DNA of 64,000 nt from PHAA01 sp963665865 (GCA_963665865.2 CAXXWF010000001.1:2170001-2234000), one strand, 5' to 3'. Counted from the first letter of the stretch, positions 18,862 through 28,305 are shown. Made by a program: numbers and translations. The notes: generated by a model from the letters alone, not told the origin.

Positions 18862-19725
18862 ATGAAAGTAAATGGGGTGTTCGAGGTAAAAATCCTGATT
18901 GTGCACAAAAACCAGGCTAGAGCTTGTAACATGGCTAGGAATATATTAGTAAGTCTTGAGTCAAAGGGGATAGAGGCCAACACTCTGCCTGTGTACGAAC
19001 TGACTACTCGGTTCTGGCAAGACTATGAGATGGTTATTGTTCTGGGGGGAGATGGTACGATTCTAGAAACTGCACGCTTGCTGTCTGGAACAGACATACC
19101 TTTATTGGGGGTAAATATGGGCAAAATTGGATTTTTAAGCAGTATTAATCCGGAAGTTTGGCCTCTAACCAGGGATAAGCTGTTGCAGCATCAGTATTAT
19201 GTGGAAAAAAGGATGATGATCGATATAGCGGTGGTCCGGGACGAGCAGGAATGCTACCGGGGATTGGCTTTGAACGATGCGGTAATTAGGTCCCGTGTTC
19301 TTCATACCATTTCGGTGAACCTATTGGTAAACCATCAGCCTTATGCCAGCTTTCAAGGTGATGGCGTTATTTGTGCTACACCTACGGGATCAACTGCATA
19401 TTCCTATTCGGCTGGAGGTCCGGTTCTCTACCAACAGATGGAGGCTTTGGCCATTACGCCGGTTTGTCCCCAGTTATCCTGCGCCAGGGCTATGGTGGTG
19501 CCTGCCAGCCTTCTATTGGAATTCATAGTTGTTTCCTGTTATGGGGCACTCATTACCCTGGATGGAAGAGATGAAGTGGATTTGCTCAAGGGAGACCGGG
19601 TGTTGATTAATAAATCTGCTCAAACCACCAATTTTGTACAAATAGAACAGGAAAGCTCGATGAAAAAAATTATGCAGTGCCGGAACAAGGTTACCGATGA
19701 GCGAAACCGGTTGGTTATGCCCTAA
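18862..19725 (+). CDS. nadK: NAD kinase
   Basis: A 287-residue ATP- or polyphosphate-dependent NAD kinase making NADP. The key GGDGT motif is present (VIVLGGDGTILETARLL), as are LGVNMGKIGFLS, the LNDAVI segment, and the PTGSTAYSYSAGGP glycine-rich region. The start is uncertain: ATG 18862 has a weak ribosome binding site, and GTG 18877 is possible. Being next to nfnAB and after an aldehyde dehydrogenase suggests a locus for NADP supply and recycling rather than a housekeeping copy; a second nadK elsewhere would support that. The C-terminal extension of about 25 residues is unusual but harmless. Confidence 0.88.
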   Translation: MKVNGVFEVKILIVHKNQARACNMARNILVSLESKGIEANTLPVYELTTRFWQDYEMVIVLGGDGTILETARLLSGTDIPLLGVNMGKIGFLSSINPEVWPLTRDKLLQHQYYVEKRMMIDIAVVRDEQECYRGLALNDAVIRSRVLHTISVNLLVNHQPYASFQGDGVICATPTGSTAYSYSAGGPVLYQQMEALAITPVCPQLSCARAMVVPASLLLEFIVVSCYGALITLDGRDEVDLLKGDRVLINKSAQTTNFVQIEQESSMKKIMQCRNKVTDERNRLVMP

Positions 19726-19896
19726 GACTAAATTGCTGTTTTCAAAAAACGCGATTTTGCTATTATGCAAAATGCTCAATTTGATAAGGTATTTAATATA
19801 TTTTAAAAATGATCTTTACATTGATTCAATAAAATCAAAAAAAAATTTTAATCAATTTATGTGTTAGATAATGCATAAATGAGAAGGAGTGATATC

Positions 19897-20748
19897 TTGT
19901 TCAAAATAGTGAAAAAAGAAGTCTTAGCGCCAGCGCTAAAATTATTTGCGGTTTTTGCGCCCGAGATAGCTGCCCGGGTTCAACCTGGGCAGTTTATTAT
20001 CTTGCGTATTAATGAATATGGGGAGAGGATCCCTCTAACAGTTGCTGATTATGATCGTTCTCAAGGATTGATCACGTTTATCTTTCAGGAAGTAGGACGC
20101 AGCACAAAAGACCTGGGCAAAATGGAGGCAGACGACTATATTTTGGATTTGGTTGGACCTTTGGGCAAACCATCAGAAATTGAGAAAGTAGGAAGAGTAA
20201 TCTGCATCGGAGGAGGGGTAGGGGTTGCTCCTGTCTATCCTATCACCAGGGCTTTAAAACAGGCAGACAATGAAGTAATCTCTATCATTGGTGCTCGCAG
20301 CCGGGAATACCTGATCTTAACGGAAGAAATGCAGGCTGTTAGTGATAGTCTATGGATAGTTACTGACGATGGTTCTGCCGGTGAAAAAGGTTTGGTTACA
20401 GATGTATTGCGACAGGTTATTGAAAACAATAAGCCTATTGATTTAGTGATGGCCATTGGCCCTTTACCTATGATGAAGGCTGTCGCCGGGGAGACTAGAC
20501 CATATAAGATAAAGACTATGGTTAGCATGAACCCCATTATGGTAGATGGGACAGGCATGTGTGGTGCTTGCCGAGTAGCCGTGGGAGAAGAAATGAAGTT
20601 TGCCTGTGTAGATGGGCCCGAATTTGACGGACATTTGGTGGATTGGAATATTGCCCGGATGCGGGCCCGAATGTTCTGGAAGGAAGAGAAAGTTGCTATG
20701 GAAACTTTTTGTTGTGGAGGTGATGGGCATTGCCAAAGTCAAAAGTAA
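19897..20748 (+). CDS. nfnA: NfnA: NADH-dependent reduced ferredoxin:NADP+ oxidoreductase small subunit
   Basis: A 283-residue FNR-like subunit with FAD, NAD(H) and [2Fe-2S] sites. GGGVGVAPVYPITRAL is the nucleotide loop; the C-terminal CGACRV...CVDGPEF segment holds the [2Fe-2S] Cys residues. It couples NADH and ferredoxin oxidation or formation to NADP by flavin-based electron bifurcation together with NfnB. TTG 19897 was chosen because AAGGAGTG lies just before it; ATG 19879 overlaps that site. It overlaps nfnB by 19 bp, a sign of translational coupling. Similar subunits are called sulfide dehydrogenase beta. Nfn identity is supported by the tandem partner. Confidence 0.88.
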   Translation: MFKIVKKEVLAPALKLFAVFAPEIAARVQPGQFIILRINEYGERIPLTVADYDRSQGLITFIFQEVGRSTKDLGKMEADDYILDLVGPLGKPSEIEKVGRVICIGGGVGVAPVYPITRALKQADNEVISIIGARSREYLILTEEMQAVSDSLWIVTDDGSAGEKGLVTDVLRQVIENNKPIDLVMAIGPLPMMKAVAGETRPYKIKTMVSMNPIMVDGTGMCGACRVAVGEEMKFACVDGPEFDGHLVDWNIARMRARMFWKEEKVAMETFCCGGDGHCQSQK

Positions 20749-22124
20749 GACCTCCGCGACAGTTGATGCCTCTGCGGGATGCGCAGGATAGGGTTAAGCA
20801 TTTTAATGAAGTCGCGTTGGGATACACTGAGAAACAAGCTACCCTGGAAGCCTCACGGTGCCTGGGTTGCAAAAAGCCCCAATGTGTGGATGGGTGCCCG
20901 GTAGAGGTAGATATTCCTGCTTTTATTAAGCTTCTTCAGGAAAAAAATTACTCCGGGGCTATTGCCAAGATCAAAGAAAAAAATAATTTACCGGGTATCT
21001 GCGGGCGGGTTTGTCCACAGGAAAGCCAATGCGAAAAGCTTTGCATTTTAGGTAAAAAGGAACAGCCTGTTGCGATAGGACGTCTGGAAAGATTTGGGGC
21101 TGATTGGACATCTGGTACCAGTCAAAAGTTAGAGCCGATACCATCCACTGGTAAGAAGGTTGCAATCGTAGGATCTGGGCCGTCTGGGTTAACCGCTGCC
21201 GCTGACTTGGCTAGGCTGGGTCATCAAGTTACTGTCATGGAAGCCCTCCATACGCCTGGTGGAGTTTTGGTCTATGGTATTCCTGAGTTTCGTTTACCCA
21301 AGTCTATCGTGCAACAGGAAATTGACAATATTAAAAAACTGGGTGTTGAGATCAAAACCAACATGGTGGTAGGTAAGATTAACAACATAGATGAACTGCT
21401 TTCTAGCGGATATGATGCAGTATTCGTTGGAACTGGTGCCGGACTGCCGTATTTTATGGATATTCCGGGGGAAAACTACAATGGTGTATATTCTGCCAAT
21501 GAATTTTTGACTCGTACCAATTTGATGAAAGGTTATCTTTTCCCAGAATACTTAACTCCTATACGAATTGGGCGTAAGGTAGCGATAATTGGAGCTGGTA
21601 ATGTAGCAATGGATAGCGCACGTACGGCACTCAGGTTGGGAGCAACTGAGTCCACAATCGTTTATCGCCGTTCAGAAAAAGAGATGCCTGCACGCGAGGA
21701 AGAGATCGAACATGCTCGCGAAGAAGGTGTTCAGTTCCGCTTATTGACCAGTCCGGTGGAGATTACCGGAGATGAAAATGGCTGGGTTAAAGCTCTGGTA
21801 TGCCAGAGTTTTAAACTGGGAGAACCGGATTCCTCAGGTCGAAGAAAACCGATTCCAATACCGAACTCGGAATATAAAATGGAGATTGATACAGTTATCA
21901 TGTCAATTGGCCAGGGGCCTAATCCTTTAATTTCCCAAACCACACCTGATTTAAAACTTAACCGTAATGGGAATATTATTACCGAGGAAGCGAGCGGAAA
22001 AACCAGCAAGCGGGGTGTATTTGCTGGAGGAGATATTGTTACCGGAGCAGCTACTGTCATCCTGGCTATGGGGGCAGGCAAAAAGGCTGCCCAAGCAATA
22101 AACAAGTATTTAAACATAGGGTAA
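20730..22124 (+). CDS. nfnB: NfnB: large subunit (GltD-like, iron-sulfur/FAD)
   Basis: A 464-residue GltD-type flavoprotein. Cys groups CLGCKKPQCVDGCPV and CGRVCPQESQCEKLC bind two [4Fe-4S] clusters, then VAIVGSGPSGLTAAADL binds FAD and VAIIGAGNVAMDSARTA binds NADP. Together with NfnA it forms the bifurcating transhydrogenase linking NADH, ferredoxin and NADPH. It starts at TTG 20730, preceded by GGAGGTGATGGGCA inside the end of nfnA. The related GltD subunit of glutamate synthase is excluded because a GltB partner is missing and NfnA is adjacent. Confidence 0.9.
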   Translation: MPKSKVRPPRQLMPLRDAQDRVKHFNEVALGYTEKQATLEASRCLGCKKPQCVDGCPVEVDIPAFIKLLQEKNYSGAIAKIKEKNNLPGICGRVCPQESQCEKLCILGKKEQPVAIGRLERFGADWTSGTSQKLEPIPSTGKKVAIVGSGPSGLTAAADLARLGHQVTVMEALHTPGGVLVYGIPEFRLPKSIVQQEIDNIKKLGVEIKTNMVVGKINNIDELLSSGYDAVFVGTGAGLPYFMDIPGENYNGVYSANEFLTRTNLMKGYLFPEYLTPIRIGRKVAIIGAGNVAMDSARTALRLGATESTIVYRRSEKEMPAREEEIEHAREEGVQFRLLTSPVEITGDENGWVKALVCQSFKLGEPDSSGRRKPIPIPNSEYKMEIDTVIMSIGQGPNPLISQTTPDLKLNRNGNIITEEASGKTSKRGVFAGGDIVTGAATVILAMGAGKKAAQAINKYLNIG

Positions 22125-22227
22125 AATTACGTGTAAATGGTGTGTAAATGTGTAAATGGGGTCAGGCCTAAAGAGGCCGGCCTGTTAAAGATGAAGTGCC
22201 GCAACTAGAAACTTTATTAAGCGCCTT

Positions 22228-22335
22228 CTTAGCTCATTCCTTGCCACACTGCGAAGCATAACCGTTTCCCGTTACACCCTAACGGTCTCATAAGTCCGTG
22301 AGACTCGGATATTTAAGACTGAAACATAATGACTT
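22228..22335. repeat. Dispersed repeat, copy B (paired with 7473-7595)
   Basis: Shares GCATAACCGTTTCCCGTTAC and ACCCTAAC with copy A, then GTCTCA, an 8-base loop (25 in copy A), TGAGACTCGGA and ATTTAAGACTGAA. It lies between the end of nfnB and the end of the GRE operon. Just before it, GTCAGGCCTAAAGAGGCC forms another small palindrome. No transposase gene is seen. Confidence 0.6.
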
Positions 22336-22339
22336 ACCC

Positions 22340-22371
22340 AACCGGACATATTTATTATAGTCTGTCCGGTT
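22340..22371 (+). terminator. Terminator between the nfn operon and the GRE operon
   Basis: AACCGGACA and TGTCCGGTT pair perfectly over 9 bp with a 14-base loop and are followed by TTAATTTTTAT on the plus strand. It would stop transcription from the nfnAB side and may also mark the end of the convergent operon. Confidence 0.7.
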
Positions 22372-22432
22372 TAATTTTTATAGGCACCCTGTCATTAAGC
22401 GCTTACACTACAGTTGCTCTGGCATCTAGTTT

Positions 22433-23230
22433 TCACCCTTTGAATACTGCAGGTCTTTTTTCCAGAAATGAAAGTACACCTTCCCGGTGGTCCTCTGAGG
22501 TTATACAAATGCTCTGGCCAAAAGCTTCCAGTATAAGCGCTGAATATAAATCTTTATTGGCGTTAGTATAAAGAGCCTCTTTCGTCATCCTTACAGCCAG
22601 GGGAGAATTTTCGCATATTTCACGTGCCAAATCGTATACTTTTTTATCTAAATCTTCAGGTTCAACCAGGTAATCAATTAATCCGATTTCCAAGGCATTT
22701 TTGCTATCTATTGTTCTTCCGGTAAAGAATAATTCACAAGCCTTAGACATACCAACAATGCGGGGCAAAAAGTAAGTTCCGCCCCAATCGGGCATTATCC
22801 CCCGTTTTACAAAAAGCTCTCCAAATTTAGCCCAAGTAGATGCAATTCGTATATCACAGGCTAAGGCTATGTTAGTTCCTGCGCCCATAGCAGCACCGTT
22901 TATTTTAGCTATAATTGGTTTCCTTACTTTGCTAAACTGATTTAAGGTTTGGATAAAAGTATTATGATATCTTTCAATATATTCCTTAGGAGTGATATTC
23001 GCTTCGATCCGTGCACGCATCGATTCCATATCCCCCCCCGCACTAAACGCCTTGCCTGCTCCAGTTAAAACTATAACCCTAATATTACTATCTCTTTCGC
23101 ATTCCTCCAGGGCCTGGCGTAACTCCTGATGCATCTCGGGGATTACTGCATTCCGAGCCTCAGGACGGTTAAGAGTTATAGTGGCAATTTCATTCTCACA
23201 TGAAAGTATTATTGTTTCCAACCATGTCAC
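22433..23230 (-). CDS. Enoyl-CoA hydratase/isomerase (crotonase family), last gene of the GRE operon
   Basis: A 265-residue crotonase-fold enzyme acting on an acyl-CoA. The oxyanion-hole parts are SAGGD and NGAAMGAGTNIALACD. The first catalytic Glu of classical hydratases is not found where FGELFVKRG aligns; the second Glu (ACELFFTG) is kept, and PDWGG puts an Asp at the place used by PaaG-type isomerases. So it may isomerise a double bond rather than hydrate it. It lies 32 bp after the flavoprotein gene. A paralogue (43357-44154) is similar over its whole length. Family is firm; the reaction is inferred. Confidence 0.85.
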   Translation of the reverse strand: MTWLETIILSCENEIATITLNRPEARNAVIPEMHQELRQALEECERDSNIRVIVLTGAGKAFSAGGDMESMRARIEANITPKEYIERYHNTFIQTLNQFSKVRKPIIAKINGAAMGAGTNIALACDIRIASTWAKFGELFVKRGIMPDWGGTYFLPRIVGMSKACELFFTGRTIDSKNALEIGLIDYLVEPEDLDKKVYDLAREICENSPLAVRMTKEALYTNANKDLYSALILEAFGQSICITSEDHREGVLSFLEKRPAVFKG

Positions 23231-23262
23231 CTCACATAAAAATATTCTTTACTGCCCATTTC

Positions 23263-24234
23263 TTAATCTGAAAATATATCATATATCCCTTTTGAGGTTT
23301 CCTTCCCCTCACGAATAATATCGCGGATGAGCTCTGATACGGTAGGAATAGATTTAATTAGTCCAACCGATTGACCACATGGCCATGTAGCTGCATTAAT
23401 CTGCCCACCATACCATACCCCTTCGGCTCTTTCACCCTTGATTAGCGGCAACAATTCTTCGAAGGTTGCCCCCTTGGCTTCCTTTTCCAATATTTCAAGG
23501 GCCAAGTCGTTTCGGAAAACACGGGTAGGCGAACCTATAGATCTTTGGATAACTACTGTGTCTTCTTCTGTGGACTCTAACATATGCGCCTTTACATTTT
23601 CATGAGCAATAGACTCAACAGTTGCTGCAAAACGAGTTCCCATTAATACGCCGTCAGAACCTAATGCTAATGCCGCAACCAATCCTCGGCCATTAGCTAT
23701 TCCACCCGCGGCAATAAGAGGTATTTTTACTGATTCCCTGGCAACTGGTATCAATACCATTGTTCCAACTTCAGATATGCCAGGGTGTCCACCACATTCA
23801 CCTCCCACTAGGGTTACAGCATCACAGCCAATTTTTTCGGCGGTTATTGCATATTTTACTCCCGGCGCCTTGTGAATAACCTTAATGCCATTATTCTTAA
23901 AAGAACTCATATACTTTTCCGGATTTCTTCCAGATGTCTCGACTATTTTAATGCCTTCATCTACTACCACCTGAATATAATCCTCTATTTTAACAGGCCT
24001 TAATGTCGGAAAAAGATTAATATTGACCGCAATCGGCTTGTCAGTTAATTTCTTAGCGCTTATTATTTCACTACGAAAATCTTCCAGAGATGAAAAAGTT
24101 GTTGAGGCAATTACACCTAATCCACCAGCATTAGATACAGCCGCTGCCAGCCTCGCAGTTCCAAGTCGGTGCATTGCTCCACAGATAATCGGATACTTAA
24201 TACCCAGTAATTTTGTCAGCCGCGTTTCTAACAT
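23263..24234 (-). CDS. Nitronate monooxygenase/FabK-like FMN enzyme
   Basis: A 323-residue FMN-binding TIM barrel of the NMO/FabK/2-nitropropane dioxygenase family. Seen are the N-terminal PIICGAMHRLG, the VGGECGGHPG active-site loop, IPLIAAGGIANGRG and DGVLMGTRFAAT for FMN phosphate. ATG 24234 was chosen since AGGGGG lies upstream; the longer frame to 24282 reads through an unlikely region. In an anaerobe and inside an acyl-CoA operon, a true nitronate oxygenase role is unlikely; an enoyl-CoA/ACP reductase or other acyl-CoA redox step is plausible. A paralogue is at 37520, with its own sigma-54 promoter. Confidence 0.82.
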   Translation of the reverse strand: MLETRLTKLLGIKYPIICGAMHRLGTARLAAAVSNAGGLGVIASTTFSSLEDFRSEIISAKKLTDKPIAVNINLFPTLRPVKIEDYIQVVVDEGIKIVETSGRNPEKYMSSFKNNGIKVIHKAPGVKYAITAEKIGCDAVTLVGGECGGHPGISEVGTMVLIPVARESVKIPLIAAGGIANGRGLVAALALGSDGVLMGTRFAATVESIAHENVKAHMLESTEEDTVVIQRSIGSPTRVFRNDLALEILEKEAKGATFEELLPLIKGERAEGVWYGGQINAATWPCGQSVGLIKSIPTVSELIRDIIREGKETSKGIYDIFSD

Positions 24235-24335
24235 AATAATCAGCCCCCTAACTAACACTTTAACCGGATTCATCGATGTCATGATTCATCAAATTATCTT
24301 TGTTATCAAACCTGGGCAAGGTCAGATTAATTCAT

Positions 24336-24779
24336 CTATAGATCTTTTATTGTTTTAGTTCGTTTATTGTAACTATCAAAATTATCTAGTGCTTTGCTAG
24401 TTGTAATGGTTAGATTATAGGGTAGCCTATTTATAGAAAACCACGCCATCTCCTTATGTTTATCTGGTTCCCTATTTTGGGGAGTCCCCCCGTTTATTCT
24501 AACTAAAAAAGCGGGTGATACCCAATGTAATCCTTCATTTGTAACAATATGATTTGTTACTCCAAGAAGATCAATAATGTCTACTGTAACATCAAGCTCT
24601 TCCTTAATTTCACGAAGAATGGCATTTTCAACAGTCTCAAATAATTCTACAGTGCCTCCTGGGATTGACCAATATCCACTTTCAGGCTCTTTATTACGAA
24701 GCAGCAATAGTATTTCATCGGACTCATTTAATATTACAGCTCCTACACCGACCCCAATATAATCTTGACCAATTTTAAT
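24336..24779 (-). CDS. NUDIX hydrolase, possible ATT start
   Basis: About 147 residues with a Nudix box: GGTVELFETVENAILREIKE followed by ELDV, matching G-x5-E-x7-R-E-x-x-E-E, with Asp replacing the usual Gly near its end. The usual start at 24707 is internal, since the frame continues upstream with a good beta-strand (DYIGVGVGAVILNE) to a point just after AGGAGGGAGA; no ATG, GTG or TTG is there, only ATT 24779 (or ATC 24782). It lies 39 bp after the acyl-CoA synthetase. The role may be cleaning a nucleotide or CoA derivative; substrate not visible. Confidence 0.65.
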   Translation of the reverse strand: MKIGQDYIGVGVGAVILNESDEILLLLRNKEPESGYWSIPGGTVELFETVENAILREIKEELDVTVDIIDLLGVTNHIVTNEGLHWVSPAFLVRINGGTPQNREPDKHKEMAWFSINRLPYNLTITTSKALDNFDSYNKRTKTIKDL

Positions 24780-24818
24780 GATTCTCCCTCCTATAATCCA
24801 CTAGCCTATTTTAGTCAC

Positions 24819-26924
24819 TTAGTCTTTGGGAATTATCAGCGCATCTACTATTCTAACCCCTTTACCCTCAGTGAATACTTTAACCGGATTCATATCGATG
24901 TCAGAAATAAAGTCCTGATATTTAACTGCAAAATCGCCTATATCTACCAGCAATTGGGCTAATGCTTCGATATCTGCTCGGGCCTCTCCTCGTACACCTT
25001 TCAGAATTGGAAAAGCTTTAAGTTCACTAATCATTTTTTCGGCCTCGGATGGGTGTATTGGAGCTAATCTGATCGAAGTGTCATGCAAAACCTCTGTATA
25101 AATACCTCCCATACCTACCATCACTGTAGGCCCAAACAAAGGGTCAAGCTTGGTCCCGACAATCAATTCTAGACCCCCGGTGACCATTTCCTGAACTGAT
25201 ACACCGATATACTTGGCTTTTAGATTTTTGATTTTATCCTCGATCTCACGGAAAGCTTTTTTAACCTCTTCCGCGTTTTGAACATTTAGATAAACAATTC
25301 CAGCATCAGTCTTGTGTAAAATGTCTGGAGACATCCCTTTCAAAACTACTGGGAAACCTATTTGCGCAGCAAAATCGACCGCCTCCGATTCGCTAAATAC
25401 AGTCTTTTCTCTAGTAACCGGGATACTATATTTAGCCAAAAGCTGTTTGGCTGTATCCTCGGTTAGAGCGACTCCCGGAGTCCATCCAGGATCAGCTGCT
25501 GGTGTTATTGCTGCTGGTGAGTATATTTCTTTATTTTTGAAATTTTCACCAAAATAACTCAAAGCTTTGGCTGCTATTGCTGCCTCCAAAGGATCCTCAA
25601 ATACTGGCATCTTATTTTCTGTAAAGATTTGCCTAGTCTCTTCAGTATACAGACTAGTAAAAAGCATTGGAATATGCTTATATTTTTTCCTTACCGGTTC
25701 AATTAAATTTAATCGCATGGAGATAATGTCCTTTTGCGCCCCACTATATCCTAAAAAGATAATAAATTGATCAAATATTCCTTCTTCACAGCAAATATCC
25801 AGGAATTGTGGAATCAGTTCTGGCTGAGTACCAATTTGAGCTGTTACGTCAATGGGATTGGTAACTGCAGCGTAGGAAAGCAAATCCAATAATTTTTTTT
25901 GTCCCGCCGCGCTCATTTGAGGCAATTCCATGCCTAGCTCAGTCAATTCATCTGCCGTCAAAATTCCTACGCCCCCGGAATTAGTAAAAACAGCCACTCT
26001 CTTGCCCTGAGCTATTCCGACCTGGCTAACTGTGTAAGCCACATCAACAAGTTCCCTAAGAGTTTTTGCCCTGTAGACTCCATATTGTTTCAGCATAGAG
26101 TCATATACAGCATCCGAACCAACCAGGGAGGCAGTATGTGACGCAGCTGCTTTGGCTCCAACATCTGAAGTTCCTGTCTTTAAGAAAACAACCGGTTTGC
26201 GTTTTTCGAAGGCCAGTTTTAGAGCAGCCTTCATCCTTTCCCCATCCTTAGTTCCTTCAACTTGAACTGCTATAACATCAGTGTTCGGATCCTCTGCCAA
26301 ATAAGCAATGCAGTCAGGAACCTGTACATCAACCTCATTGCCCGTACTAATCCAATAACTAAAACCCATTCCAATTTCTCTACCCCGTGAAAACATGTAT
26401 GCCCCTGTTAATCCGCTTTGGGCGACTAAGCCAACCCTGCCTATATTAGGCACCCCCTTTTGCATCAGTAAGGCAAAACTCCCCATGACCGAATCCGTAA
26501 GATTAATAAATCCTAAACAGTTGGGCCCTAAAAGTCTAATTGAATTTTCTTTGGCGATGGAATGTATTGCATCTTGTGCTTCAATGCCTTCCTTCCCGAC
26601 TTCGGCAAAACCAGCGCTAAACATAACGGCTGCGCCTACTTTTTGTTCTGCACACTGCTTGATGGCCTCCACTGCCATTGATGCGGGGATAGCAAGCAAT
26701 GCCAAATCTACGGGCTCTGGCACGTCCTTAATTGAGGGATAAGCCTTTAAGCCCTGGATCTCCGAACGGGCGGGATTAATCGGGTATATGTTACCAGCAA
26801 AGCCAAATTGCTTTAAAAAAGCTATGGGTCTACCCCCAATTTTTTTTATATCTGCTGATGCCCCAATTACAGCTATACTTTTTGGTTTAAACAAAGCTTG
26901 TAAACTCTCAGTATTTAAATTCAC
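24819..26924 (-). CDS. ADP-forming acyl-CoA synthetase (fused alpha-beta)
   Basis: A 701-residue ADP-forming acid-CoA ligase (NDP-forming acetyl-CoA synthetase family) that makes or uses acyl-CoA with ATP. The N-terminal CoA-binding fold starts SIAVIGASADIKKIGG; the SHTASLVGSD segment carries the phosphohistidine; the C-terminal ATP-grasp half begins near residue 475 and includes GFPVVLKGMSPDILHKTDAG. The single chain has both subunits of the succinyl-CoA-synthetase-like enzyme. ATG 26924 is preceded by AAAGGAGAAA. A near-copy is at 44186 and a more distant one at 41142. It lies 110 bp after the acyl-CoA dehydrogenase in the GRE operon. Acid substrate unknown. Confidence 0.9.
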   Translation of the reverse strand: MNLNTESLQALFKPKSIAVIGASADIKKIGGRPIAFLKQFGFAGNIYPINPARSEIQGLKAYPSIKDVPEPVDLALLAIPASMAVEAIKQCAEQKVGAAVMFSAGFAEVGKEGIEAQDAIHSIAKENSIRLLGPNCLGFINLTDSVMGSFALLMQKGVPNIGRVGLVAQSGLTGAYMFSRGREIGMGFSYWISTGNEVDVQVPDCIAYLAEDPNTDVIAVQVEGTKDGERMKAALKLAFEKRKPVVFLKTGTSDVGAKAAASHTASLVGSDAVYDSMLKQYGVYRAKTLRELVDVAYTVSQVGIAQGKRVAVFTNSGGVGILTADELTELGMELPQMSAAGQKKLLDLLSYAAVTNPIDVTAQIGTQPELIPQFLDICCEEGIFDQFIIFLGYSGAQKDIISMRLNLIEPVRKKYKHIPMLFTSLYTEETRQIFTENKMPVFEDPLEAAIAAKALSYFGENFKNKEIYSPAAITPAADPGWTPGVALTEDTAKQLLAKYSIPVTREKTVFSESEAVDFAAQIGFPVVLKGMSPDILHKTDAGIVYLNVQNAEEVKKAFREIEDKIKNLKAKYIGVSVQEMVTGGLELIVGTKLDPLFGPTVMVGMGGIYTEVLHDTSIRLAPIHPSEAEKMISELKAFPILKGVRGEARADIEALAQLLVDIGDFAVKYQDFISDIDMNPVKVFTEGKGVRIVDALIIPKD

Positions 26925-27034
26925 TATAATTTTCTCCTTTCATTGAGTAATTAATAACAAACATTTTCTGGCCTATGTTAAATCCAGAAATGGGGTATTT
27001 CAATACGCCCTTTTTCGAATATGAGTCTCCCTTT

Positions 27035-28282
27035 TTAGAACAACGTATTACCTTTTAATAATTGTTGAGCAATTGTCCGCCTCTGAATTTCAGCCGTTCC
27101 ATCTGGAATGCGCAATGTGCGGGCTCTACGGAAAGCTAAATTCAGTTGTAAGTCATTGGTAATCCCCATCGCTCCGTGAACCTGGATTGCCCGGTCAGTA
27201 ACTCGTCCCAACATTTCGGTACAGAAGGCTTTGGTACAAGAAATGTCTCTAAGAGGCGGTTTTTCTTCATTATCTATTTCCCAAGCACACTTATAGAGCA
27301 TGGATTTCGCCGCAAATATTTCCATTGCCGATTCAGCCAGCATGATTTGAATTGCTTGATGTTCACCGATAGGTTTACCGAAAGTCTTGCGTATTTTGGC
27401 ATACTCAACTGACTGCTCCAATGCCCATCTTGCGGTTCCAACGGCCTTGGCACTCATTCCCACGCGACCTTTGGTAACTCCTCCCATAGCAATTTTAAAA
27501 CCGTCATTAAGAATACCCATGATATTCTCCTCTGGCACTTCTACATTATCTAAAGAGATTATTCCGAGCATTCCACCTAGGCTGCCCATAAACGGAATAA
27601 CTGAATCCCTATCGAAGCCCTCGCTCTTGCAATCTACCATAAAACAGGTAACACCTTTTCCCTTACGCTGGGCCTTAAGCTCAGTATCCGTTATGGCAAA
27701 AACCATTGCATAGTCCGCATATGGTCCGTTAGTAATCCATTGTTTGGTTCCGTTTAAAACCCATTTATCGCCTTTCTTTACGGCTTTAGTACGCATTCCC
27801 ATAACATCAGACCCGGCGTCAGGTTCGCTTAGACCAAAACAAAGGGTCGTCTCTCCTGAAGCAATTCCCGGTAGTAGTTTATCCCTCAATTCGGGTTTTA
27901 AGAAATTCAGTACCGGAGAAAGCCCATTTGAAAATGTAGATGGTATTACAATATCATCCAGCAGTATTCTTTCCAGACCTAGACCATATCTGTGATATAA
28001 AGCTTCAAAAATAGATACAAGGGCAACAGCACCAAATCCACCGCCACCCAACTCTTCAGCTCCAAACATAGTATAATAACCCGCTTCAGCCGATTTCATA
28101 CGAACTTGCTTGCGCAACTCCAAAACCTCGGGGACCAACTTGCCTGATCTGTCATAAACGTCACGTTCGGATTCAAGCAATTTACTGTTTTCCTTTTCCA
28201 AAGGTAATACAACCTGATCAACAAATTTGAACAAACCATTAATAATATCTTTTATATCATCCGACATAGTAAAATCTAACAT
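27035..28282 (-). CDS. Acyl-CoA dehydrogenase
   Basis: A 415-residue flavoprotein that makes a 2,3-double bond in an acyl-CoA, giving electrons to ETF. It has CFGLSEPDAGSDVMGM, the KWVLNGTKQWITNGPYADY FAD segment, and QVHGAMGITND near the C-terminus. Where medium-chain enzymes have the catalytic Glu (EGT), this one has an Asp in IPDGTAEIQR, as in some ACAD10/11-type enzymes. It lies 23 bp after the GRE activase. A decayed 3' part is at 46330-46540, so this gene was once duplicated. Chain length or branching of the substrate cannot be told. Confidence 0.88.
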   Translation of the reverse strand: MLDFTMSDDIKDIINGLFKFVDQVVLPLEKENSKLLESERDVYDRSGKLVPEVLELRKQVRMKSAEAGYYTMFGAEELGGGGFGAVALVSIFEALYHRYGLGLERILLDDIVIPSTFSNGLSPVLNFLKPELRDKLLPGIASGETTLCFGLSEPDAGSDVMGMRTKAVKKGDKWVLNGTKQWITNGPYADYAMVFAITDTELKAQRKGKGVTCFMVDCKSEGFDRDSVIPFMGSLGGMLGIISLDNVEVPEENIMGILNDGFKIAMGGVTKGRVGMSAKAVGTARWALEQSVEYAKIRKTFGKPIGEHQAIQIMLAESAMEIFAAKSMLYKCAWEIDNEEKPPLRDISCTKAFCTEMLGRVTDRAIQVHGAMGITNDLQLNLAFRRARTLRIPDGTAEIQRRTIAQQLLKGNTLF

Positions 28283-28305
28283 AAACTACCCTCCAACTGC
28301 CTTAT

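Noticed and set aside
23263..24234. True nitronate-detoxifying oxygenase
   Set aside because: Operon context is acyl-CoA metabolism in an anaerobe; family name kept only as a family label.
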